Shown: positions 58,401 through 64,000 of the stretch, one piece after another
How the letters are laid out: each line of letters opens with the position of its first letter
Position numbering within the stretch: the stretch's first letter is position 1
Assembly (NCBI RefSeq): GCF_023078275.1
Contig: NC_062971.1
Location: forward strand, 1,922,001 to 1,986,000
Length of the DNA: 64,000 bases
Reading direction: 5' to 3'
Source: Leguminivora glycinivorella
Lineage: Eukaryota > Arthropoda > Insecta > Lepidoptera > Tortricidae
Notes under the pieces: generated by a model
What the model saw: the letters and a program-made list of their open reading frames with translations, nothing else
Told to the model about the DNA's origin: nothing
Databases searched by the model: none
Translations under genes and position numbers: made by a program

Positions 58401-61400
58401 AACCTCAGTATTGACAATTTGGCCCATATTGTTAGCTTGATATGTGTTAAAATGTCAAATATTAATATTGGCGCCATCTAGTCGAGCGTTCCCCAAAAAG
58501 GTGTAACGTCATCTAGGCCACCGTACCTTTTTCTCTAGGGCTTTGAGGTACGTTTTTTTCTTAGACTTTAGCCGTCTATACGGAGTTACATAAGTCTTTG
58601 GTTTTACTTATAACTTTGCGTAGGCGCATCATTATCGAGAGCCTGCCGTGAAACACGAAAATCGATGTTTTGCAGTCTGCTTCCATATTTTTTGCATATT
58701 TGAGCGATAATAAAGCAAATAAGATTAGGTAAATGAATCGTCGTGATGGTAGGTATCAATGTTAAAAAAATGTATATTCCACACGTAAATTTAAGCTGTG
58801 CTAGTTTATTAAAATAAATGTGTTTTACAGCAAATTGATGGAGCCCTCCAGCTTGCAAGCGGCCAACTCCGCGCTGGAAGCCCTGAAGCAGCTGTGCAGC
58901 CAGCTCACGCAGCGCAGGGCGCAAATTGCGCGCTCGCGGTCGACCCTCGCCGTGCAGCGACAGGCTAAAATGGTACGTGTTTCTTTTGGTTCCCATAAAG
59001 TCTTTAGTCATAAGTTATAATTCATAATGCATCGTTTGTCCACATTTTCGACAGTCATAATTTGGTTTTTCTGAGAAACGCATAACTTTCAGGATTTCTA
59101 TAAAGCAAACCTAATCTATCTATCTATAGGTTACTTTAATTAAAACTGTGAATTAAAACTTAATCGTTTCAGAATTATGACTTTGATGATAATCTGGCAA
59201 TAATTACATTATGACTTTCAATCATTATGTCAAACAAAGGGGTCCGGTTTTTATTGTCATCATTTGCCTAAAGCCTTCGCCACACATAAAGCGTTTTGAT
59301 AGAGTAGCGTTAGCGGAGCGCATTGATAGCGGTGCGCCGGACGAACGCTGGCGTTCCGCTCGCAATCCGCGTCTACTCGCAATCCGCGCTCGTTAGTTCC
59401 CGTCGGCGTCCGCTGGGCGCAACGCCAGCGTTCGTCCGGCGCACCGCTATCAATGCGCTCCGCTGACGCTCCGCCTACGCTCTCAAAACGCGCATGTGTG
59501 GCGGAGCAAAGAGCATTGAATCACTACGTTTTAAGAGTCGGCACTCTCGAACAACCCTCGAACCGATTTATGCAGGCGTTTTTTCGACGGACGTGAGGTC
59601 ATGTCACTGCTACCAACACAAAGAAAAAATCGCTAGGGCTCGACCAACCCAGTCCCTAATATTTATCGATATCGATAAATTTGCGATATTTTGCATTATG
59701 GCGACTTAACAGTAAATTTATAGTATTTATACATATATTTAAAAAAATGTCTGGGATGGCTGTCAGAGGCGTATTTCAAGGATTTGGCGTTGGCATCCTG
59801 AGCCAGTCAGGATTACCGCCCCGTTAAGTGACGATATATGAAATTTAAGAAAAAACGCTGCTTCGCTATTCTAAAAAGAGCCTGCCGCCTTTAATACGCC
59901 CCTGTATAAAATGAATAAAACAAAAGCAAAATATACTATCACTTTTCTTTTACATGAAGTAATTTTTCAACTAGTTTACAGCACTTCTCAGTTGAATTAA
60001 TTTTGAGGCGTTTGCAGAAAATTCCTATGATTTACTGTGCCTGACGTTCATATTTGGCACTGCCTCCTAATTAAGAGTTTTGTTATAAGCCAGTATTTGT
60101 TGCTTCAATCTTCGTGTTTCTTGCATGTTTACCAGGGAAAGTTAATATTTACTGCAAAAAGCCTTGAAAACCTTTGCCCAACATTATCTTCATACAGGAG
60201 ATGGATAAATATGCCGATTCTTCGTTACCTGTTAAAATTACCCATAATTAATCGTCATCTGAAATAAAGAGATTATCGATAAGTTGGCCACACTCTATTG
60301 ATATTTTAGGTTATTTGTTTGTTTACGAAAAAACTTATTTACAGAATGTTTTCGCTTAAATAGTAGACTGTACATGATAAGTACTACTTTAAATTGATTA
60401 AATGAGTAGGTAATTGTTAGCAACTCGAAACGAAAATAAAATAAAATACTAGTTACCGACCTGCATATATCCAGTGCAAAGCTAGGCAAAAACAAGCCAC
60501 CATCACAAATTTCACACTTTCTTATTGGTTTGACCGAAATTTCAATAATAACTTTAGTTATTTTATTATTTACTTAACTTACAAAATTCAAAACGACAGA
60601 TTTGACGTTGACGACATGACGTTTTGAAAAAAAAAACACGTAGGTCAGGCCCAAGAATCTTATATACATACTGGATATTGCACGCCGAACATTACGTTGA
60701 AGCCAGAAAATTTGACCTTGAATTACGTCACGCCGGTCTTGCATCTCTTTCTTTAGGGTGTCCATGATTAAGCATACATTAGGGATATCCCGCGGAATTT
60801 GACGTATTACGTTTATACGACTGATTAATTTTGTAACTTATTAAATTCAAATCCGATCAATCGTTTTATCACGAAAGTGAACATCCATCCTCACAAACTC
60901 AAAAAGTAAGGTACATTAGGGCAATTCCGAAAGTCGTCTAATTAGGAAAGTCGCATAGAAATCACCATTATTTCCGTCATATCAAGATTCCCCTTTTCTG
61001 TCAACATTTCTGTCATTCGGAATTACTCTAATGCACCTTACTAATTTGTCAACCGCCAATAAGGTCCATTTCTATACCACTCTGCAGTTACTTTGCCTTA
61101 CGCCACAAAATACGGTACAGTTTTTACCAGTGGTAAACTACTGGGATTTTTTTTTCAGAACCGTTCCAGAATAAGAGCGTGGTGAGTGTTGCAACACGAG
61201 GCTTAAAATATAACTTTTCTTTTACTAACTGACACCTGTATTTATTAAAAAATGTTTCAGTCACTTTAAACCATCACAACAATATTTTGGTAGAACTACT
61301 GGGAAAACTAATTAACTAGTCAACTACCAAACCAGGTGGTTTGGTAGTTAACAATGTGGGAAAAATCCCCGTAGTTAGGGCTGGTAAAACTTGGTGGTAA

Positions 61401-63131
61401 CTAGTGGGAATAGCCCCAGAAATATAAGGGAAGTATTTCGTCACTACTTTTAAAAAATCTCGTATCTCATGCTTCTCCTCAAAGTTAAAACACAGTAAGT
61501 CTATATGCATTCCATACATACTACTACATTTTCTTTTAATTGACAGAAGAAGATACAAGTTTTTTTCAAAGTAGTGACGATTTGTCAATAGGAAAAAAAT
61601 TAAATACTAGGACATTTTACAACAGTATCTATTCTTTATTTCTTTTAAGTCTTCAGGCTAGGCTATTTATAATACGAATATAAAAGTAAAATACAAAACC
61701 ACTTACAAAACAAAAAAAAAAAACATATTATAAAAAACCTAACCTAGGGTGCCGCTAGCAGCGAGGCAGGGTCCAAGCTGCCGGTGGTTAAGGATGCAGA
61801 GAGAGGAACCGTCGGACTATCCGCGCCGTATCCAAGATCACCGCCTTCTGCATCTGACCCTTGATCCAACCACCTAGCGAGAGTCTCTCGAGATGTTGGT
61901 CGCCAATGCTGTCTCCTTGTTTCATCTTTTGGAACACTGAAATGTTTAATATTATTCATGTTAATTGTAAAGACACAAACAATAAATTTGGTATTATATA
62001 CTGTGATATGAAATATGAACATAGAAACCGTACCAAGTTGATAGATTTAGCTCCATTCAATAAGAGTAAATACGAAAAAAGATTGGTCACCCTAGTCGTA
62101 AAACCACACATAGCTATTTTTTTCTTTAAAGGTCATATTTATCGTTCTAAACCTATTCGCGGGAATTTTGATATCATTTGAGACAATGAAAACAATATAA
62201 TGATTAGAACTAACCAAGATTACAAGCAAAATAGAAGAAAATTGATTGTCAGTGAGGTTTATGAACATTTTGGTAAAATAAGTACTTACTTGTGAAATCT
62301 TATGTCGGATTTCGGTTTCCATTTACTTCCACAATGCTGCACTATGCAATACATTGCGCATAACTTAAGGAAACCGACGAAAAATGTTTATATCACAAAA
62401 GAAAACTCTGAATTGGTGAATTACTTTTGACAATTCTGACATATCGGGCATATTTCTTTATTATTAGTGTTCCCATAGTATGCAGGAGGTAAATACCGGA
62501 GAAATAAGGTTTTTGCTCGAGTGCTTTTTTGTATAATACAAAGAAAACTAAGTCAATTTGATTGAAGAATGTTTTATACGTTTTTTTTAGTAACTAATCT
62601 GGCAATACATCACAATAATAGATGTCATTTTGATTTGATAGCATTTTTTTTGTGTCGTAATGTTGGGAATCATTGCTTGATGATATTATCATACTATGGA
62701 GTGACGACGGGCACTTTAAATCATCTGCAAAGATATACAAGCCCTAATTAATGATAATCACTAACTGGGAGTGTATCTTATCAGCGGTCAGCTCAGTACT
62801 AAAAGCTCTGAAGCCGCCGTACAGCCGGCTCATCTAGCGCAGAGCGCACCTAGTGCGCTCGCTTTCCTATCAATTAAAAAAATGCACACAATCTTACGAA
62901 ATGTTTCACCCAACAGGAAGAATACCGAGCCGCCATAGCCGATCTCAAAGCAAAGATCCTGGTGGCGGAACAAGCGTGCTCGGCCGCGTGCGCCGCCGAC
63001 GCCGCCGAGGAGGCCGCCGCGGCGCAGCGCGAGGCCGAGCTCCAAGCCACGCTGCAGGCCATGAAGGACAAGGAGGAAGAGTTCAAGAAAATACACGAGG
63101 AGATGGTGTTCTGGAAGAAACAGGATGAGGC
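44894..63131 (+). CDS. Ndc80: Kinetochore protein NDC80 (HEC1), 3' end beyond window
   Basis: Visible exons: 44894-44940, 45099-45276, 45897-45995, 48940-49022, 50154-50343, 51412-51546, 53181-53269, 55463-55578, 56528-56743, 57506-57644, 58145-58278, 58831-58972 and 62917-63131. That is about 594 codons, and the last donor (GC/gtgagt) is in phase 2, so more exons follow. Exons 1-4 encode a basic disordered tail. Exons 4-7 form the calponin-homology domain that binds microtubules: VRDQRPITN, RPLTIARFVDIVGSLL, LPHMCKRLLYPGTLSKSWLK and LHAFPQALALIAYLLDLL. Exons 8-13 are heptad-rich coiled coil (EEYLQQLRQLLGID, ETELALWQKKTLDSCVEYKQ, KDKEEEFKKIHEEM). NDC80 with NUF2, SPC24 and SPC25 couples kinetochores to spindle microtubules. 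Exon 9 needs one extra base near 56671-56685 to stay in frame. All other joins match. Confidence 0.93.
46057..46222. repeat. MITE with ATAGCTGGATCCACACAGAG end
   Basis: The left end ATAGCTGGATCCACACAGAG and right end GTGTGGGTGGACCCGGCTAT are inverted; it is related to 11201-11809. It lies in NDC80 intron 3, 61 bp after exon 3. Confidence 0.65.
46442..48852. mobile_element. Long-inverted-repeat element (TA-flanked) with embedded RT fragment
   Basis: Arms of about 360 bp (46442-46800 and 48495-48852) are inverted and roughly 85-90% alike, starting CACTGGTCAAA / TTTGACCGGTG with TA on each side. Shared landmarks are AACAAAGTGTGATGTAAAGC and CCTTGGGGGAATGTA. The TA target suggests the Tc1/mariner superfamily. 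The interior is not a recognisable transposase. It contains a reverse-transcriptase fragment on the minus strand, plus a short plus-strand tail ending PSKRKSKM. It occupies most of NDC80 intron 3. Confidence 0.75.
47306..48050 (-). pseudogene. 5'-truncated non-LTR reverse transcriptase
   Basis: 238-codon open stretch on the minus strand with core RT motifs: LLWNKLRERK, LNCGVRQGGSMSPALFSVYM, HIAYADDMVLLAP (catalytic YADD) and VHEVKYLGHILL. The upstream finger domain and the endonuclease are absent, and the frame breaks at its 5' limit, so it is a dead fragment. It is located between the arms of the 46442-48852 element. The clade is uncertain (CR1/jockey-like by feel only). Confidence 0.85.
49391..49461 (+). 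repeat. (CA)n and (TA)n microsatellites
   Basis: About 22 CA units followed closely by about 10 TA units, in NDC80 intron 4. Confidence 0.95.
50011..50115 (+). repeat. GGGTCGGCAACGCGCATGTGACACC repeat, copy 1
   Basis: Shares GTCGGCAACGCGCATGTGAC, CCATAGGTTACGGTGACC and CGTGGTATAAAAAAAAAC with the inverse copy at 54660-54775. It ends 38 bp before NDC80 exon 5, so it contributes the region just upstream of that acceptor. Confidence 0.75.
50412..50658. repeat. Palindromic GC-rich MITE
   Basis: Arms of over 100 bp: CCACACACAGGCGACGCATG and its inverse CATGCGTCGCCTCAGTGTGG, continuing through TCTTAAGACG, GGAACGGAC and TACATTTTGTAT. The centre is CAGGCGACGCGTCGCCAGG. It lies in NDC80 intron 5. 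Confidence 0.85.
50829..50962 (+). repeat. tRNA-like sequence inside a hairpin
   Basis: The inverted arms TTTTTCAAATTAAAGGAAAAA and TTTTTCCTTTAATTTAAAAA enclose a tRNA-derived segment with a B box (GGTTCGAGTCC) in GCAGGTTCGAGTCCTGCCGG. It cannot fold as a full tRNA. The antisense reading gives the GLEPATSGL peptide often mis-annotated from tRNA sequence. Confidence 0.65.
51127..51379. repeat. MITE with TAGCCGGATCCACACTGA ends
   Basis: Left TAGCCGGATCCACACTGA and right TCAGTGTGGACCGGCTA are inverted. The interior has CGTTCTCGGGAACG-type words. It ends 33 bp before NDC80 exon 6. Confidence 0.75.
51976..52591. mobile_element. 615-bp TAA-flanked MITE, copy 3
   Basis: TAA at 51973-51975 and 52592-52594, with the same inverted ends as copies 1 and 2. 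It differs from them at scattered positions and is therefore an older insertion. It lies in NDC80 intron 6. Confidence 0.9.
52760..53010 (+). repeat. CCCGACGCAAAAACGACGG repeat, copy 2
   Basis: Relative of 14655-14885 with an internal GTCT/GTGT array. It lies in NDC80 intron 6, about 170 bp before exon 7. Confidence 0.75.
53610..53739. repeat. AAGGTGCATTAG MITE, copy 2
   Basis: Same ends and length class as 4176-4313 and 60908-61039; sits immediately left of the Harbinger-like element at 53747. Confidence 0.8.
53747..54353. mobile_element. Harbinger-like deletion derivative with MADF remnant
   Basis: The ends GAGCATGTTCAGATGACAAG and CTTGTCATCTGAACGTACCC are inverted, and GCGCGTT words fill both subterminal zones. 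On the plus strand a short frame starting at an ATG near 54014 reads METEAFDTELFIDEIEKRPGI then stops, like the start of a MADF/Myb-type domain. PIF/Harbinger elements encode such a second protein. The 3-bp flanks are TTA and TAA, so the target duplication is not exact. It lies in NDC80 intron 7. Confidence 0.65.
54660..54775 (-). repeat. GGGTCGGCAACGCGCATGTGACACC repeat, copy 2
   Basis: Inverse of 50011-50115. It lies in NDC80 intron 7. Confidence 0.75.
54786..55340 (-). repeat. AACCGGCC...GGGTTCCGTAG repeat, copy 2
   Basis: Reverse complement of 2251-2837, clearly the same subfamily: GGTACCAATATGTATATCAAT, AACCCCAACGTGTGATATATTG and CTCTTGGCCGGTTTTTT are all shared. It carries a TCCG array instead of the longer GGAC array. 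It ends about 120 bp before NDC80 exon 8. Confidence 0.85.
55627..55784. repeat. AGGCTGGTTTAGTGTCACGCGG MITE, simple copy
   Basis: Left AGGCTGGTTTAGTGTCACGCGG and right CACATGACACTAAAATTAGCCT are imperfect inverses. The interior contains one CCGCGCGGAGCGATCCGCA unit. It is the unexpanded relative of 63161-63546. It lies in NDC80 intron 8. Confidence 0.7.
55794..55852. repeat. 59-bp hairpin with TACAGTCAGCCAAAA ends
   Basis: TACAGTCAGCCAAAA and TTTTGGCTGACTGTA are perfect inverses enclosing about 29 bp that pair further (GGTTTA/TAAACC). It is probably a minimal TA-flanked element. It lies in NDC80 intron 8. Confidence 0.7.
56779..57276. repeat. Inverted-repeat element with GCCCGGCGCCCA ends
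   Basis: Left GCCCGGCGCCCACTATCGACACGGCAT and right ATGCCGTGCCGATAATGGACGCCGGGC are inverted. The interior is rich in CCTCGGCAT(A) words. It starts 36 bp after the NDC80 exon 9 donor. Confidence 0.75.
59273..59506. repeat. Palindromic GC-rich MITE
   Basis: Arms of about 100 bp share CGCATTGATAGCGGTGCGCC, GGACGAACGCTGGCGTT and CCACACATNNNGCGTTTTGA in inverse orientation. It lies in the large NDC80 intron 12. Confidence 0.85.
60453..60765 (-). CDS. Candidate two-exon micro-ORF antisense in NDC80 intron
   Basis: Exon 1, 60765-60672, encodes MDTLKKEMQDRRDVIQGQI followed by FWLQRNVRRAI; the donor is A/gtatgt. A good acceptor (tttgcctag) at 60482 allows an in-phase second exon, 60481-60453, that ends LHWIYAGR and a stop, for 40 residues in total. 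Alternatively the exon splices again at GCAG/gtcggt. The exon 1 peptide looks like an amphipathic coiled coil, but I recognise no family, and short length makes chance plausible. Confidence 0.3.
60908..61039. repeat. AAGGTGCATTAG MITE, copy 3
   Basis: Third member of the family at 4176-4313 and 53610-53739. It lies in NDC80 intron 12. Confidence 0.8.
61744..62354 (-). CDS. Half THAP-finger protein, antisense in NDC80 intron
   Basis: Exons 62354-62290 (donor CACAA/gtaagt) and 61936-61744 (acceptor ttcag) join in phase 2 to 85 residues. The N-terminus MYCIVQHCGSKWKPKSDI then RFHNVPKDETRRQHW matches the first half of a THAP zinc finger: two Cys (CxxxxC), the FHxxP motif and the conserved Trp. 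After that the sequence becomes LARWLDQGSDAEGG and a Ser/Leu/Ala-rich tail ending SLLAAP. The second Cys/His pair (CxxHF) and the AVPTIF-like end are missing. It could be an exon of a longer THAP transposase gene, a decayed element, or a truncated protein. Function unknown. Confidence 0.45.
62783..62866 (+). pseudogene. Decayed copy of NDC80 exon 12
   Basis: AGCGGTCAGCTCAGTACTAA...GCTCTGAAGC...CAGCCGGCTCATCTAGCGCAG lines up with 58850-58935 (AGCGGCCAACTCCGCGCTGG...CCCTGAAGC...CAGCCAGCTCACGCAGCGCAG). An in-frame TAG (CATCTAGCG versus CACGCAGCG) and a 1-nt loss make it non-coding. It lies 50 bp upstream of the real exon 13. Confidence 0.8.
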
Positions 63132-63160
63132 GTGAGTATAAACTACGATTATAATATTAC

Positions 63161-63546
63161 GGCTGGTTTTAGAGACGCGAACCGACCGCGCGGAGCGATC
63201 CGCACCCGACCGCGCGGAGCGATCCGCACCCGACCGCGCGGAGCGATCCGCACCCGACCGCGCGGAGCGATCCACACCAAACTAACATGTCTTAAGTTCA
63301 GAGAGCGTTTTAGAGTAAGGCCGTTTTCACATTATCCAATCCGATATCGGATGTCGGAAGGATTTCAATAGAAAAAATCCAAGATGGCGCCTGTAATGTA
63401 TGGGATATCGGTCCGACATCCGATATCGAATCGGATAATGTGAAAACGCACTAAAGTGGACTACAACATCGACTTCGTACAAATTGCCCAAATTGGTCGT
63501 GCGGATCGCTCCGCGCGGCTGGCCCGCGTGACAGTAAAACCAACCT
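63161..63546. repeat. GGCTGGTTTTAGAGACGCG MITE, expanded and interrupted copy
   Basis: Same family as 55627-55784. Here the CCGCGCGGAGCGATCCGCAC unit is amplified to four tandem 24-bp units (63183-63275), and a second MITE (63319-63451) is inserted in the interior. Confidence 0.8.
63319..63451. mobile_element. Nested TAA-flanked MITE with GTTTTCACATTATCC ends
   Basis: 133 bp with ends GGCCGTTTTCACATTATCC and GGATAATGTGAAAACGCAC and TAA on both sides (63316-63318 and 63452-63454). It is a relative of 18128-18374 and shows that family without the internal TTAA insertion. Confidence 0.85.
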
Positions 63547-63555
63547 AAACACTCG

Positions 63556-63650
63556 AGAAGCCGCGGCACAGCGTGATGCCGAGCTGCAGGCCACGAAGGA
63601 AGAGGAATTCAAGAAAATACTTAGAAACAGGATAAGGCATGAGTATAAAG
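63556..63650 (+). pseudogene. Decayed copy of NDC80 exon 13 end
   Basis: GAAGCCGCGGCACAGCG...GCCGAGCTGCAGGCCACG...TTCAAGAAAATAC...AAACAGGATAAGGCATGAGTATAAA matches 63010-63143, including intron sequence past the donor. It has lost several short blocks, and the splice donor GT has become AT (GGCATGAGT versus GGCGTGAGT). Confidence 0.85.
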
Positions 63651-64000
63651 TTGTAACATAGCACAGTAAAGAGGCCGAATACTGCCACACTGTATAATGA
63701 GAATGAATGAGAAGAACGAAACAATCGGTTTGATCTAGTAGCTAAATGTGAGTGTGTTTAGTAAAACATCCCACCACGATTGCTAAAAGCCGCTTTGTCT
63801 ATTCACGTAAAGATACAAGCAAGCTATGGTAATCGAGAAAATGGGACGTTTTACTAAACAGTATAACAAATTTAACATCCACCCGCCTTCGTCAGTTTTC
63901 CGTGATCATGATGCATGCAACTGCGTCGAAATATCGGGAGCTCGACAAAAATCAAAAAGGTAATCACGGTCTATATCCCGGTCAATATAAGTCTAATGAA

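Larger units (their letters stand above)
63132..64000. other. NDC80 intron after exon 13
   Basis: Consists of the composite MITE 63161-63546, the decayed exon copy 63556-63650, then 350 bp without recognisable features. No further NDC80 exon is visible before the window ends. Confidence 0.6.

Noticed and set aside
62092..62322. Minus ORF METEIRHKISQ... as the start of the antisense gene
   Set aside because: Splicing this frame to 61936 hits a stop after a few codons. The frame starting at 62354 joins in phase and gives THAP residues.

Overview
This is nuclear DNA from an insect, almost certainly a moth or butterfly (Lepidoptera). The evidence is an adipokinetic hormone precursor whose mature peptide starts QLTFTSSWG, AT-rich introns packed with small inverted-repeat transposons, tRNA-derived SINEs, a Helitron ending in CTAG, and the repeat families with GGGTTCCGTAG ends that are common in lepidopteran genomes. 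There are no bacterial features, CRISPR arrays or rRNA genes.

Layout, left to right. 2041-3753 (+) adipokinetic hormone, two exons behind a TATA box. 8033-9010 (-) cyclin H, a single exon, head-to-head with 9506-10519 (+) mitochondrial ribosomal protein mS26, which carries an apparent 1-nt deletion. 11848-22302 (-) RNA polymerase III subunit RPC4, nine exons that join in frame. Its introns hold a deletion-derivative PIF/Harbinger transposon (19169-20763) and several MITEs. 24531-34837 (-) is a ten-exon THAP/P-element-type transposase gene of 1012 codons, with one in-frame TAG in place of a probable tryptophan. 37214-38643 (+) is a four-exon disordered protein (weakly securin-like). 40993-41748 (-) is TRAPPC2/sedlin. 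42562-44673 (+) is a REC114-like meiotic protein with a hAT element sitting exactly on a splice donor. 44894 to beyond 63131 (+) is kinetochore protein NDC80: 13 exons are visible, one with an apparent 1-nt frameshift, and decayed copies of two exons lie nearby. Two small candidate genes lie antisense in an NDC80 intron; one encodes the first half of a THAP finger.

Roughly four fifths of the window is intron or intergenic DNA dominated by transposable elements. Several insertions can be dated relative to one another, because empty sites or nested copies occur in the same window. Examples are a TTAA-targeting MITE inserted in another MITE, and a 615-bp TAA-targeting MITE whose unoccupied site is present, inverted, 13 kb away.

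The host genes are mostly housekeeping (transcription initiation, Pol III, mitochondrial translation, vesicle tethering). REC114, NDC80 and possibly the securin-like gene form a loose neighbourhood of chromosome-segregation genes. No operon-like organisation is expected or seen. All exon joins were derived by eye from splice sites and reading frame; family names come from motif recognition, not from database searches.
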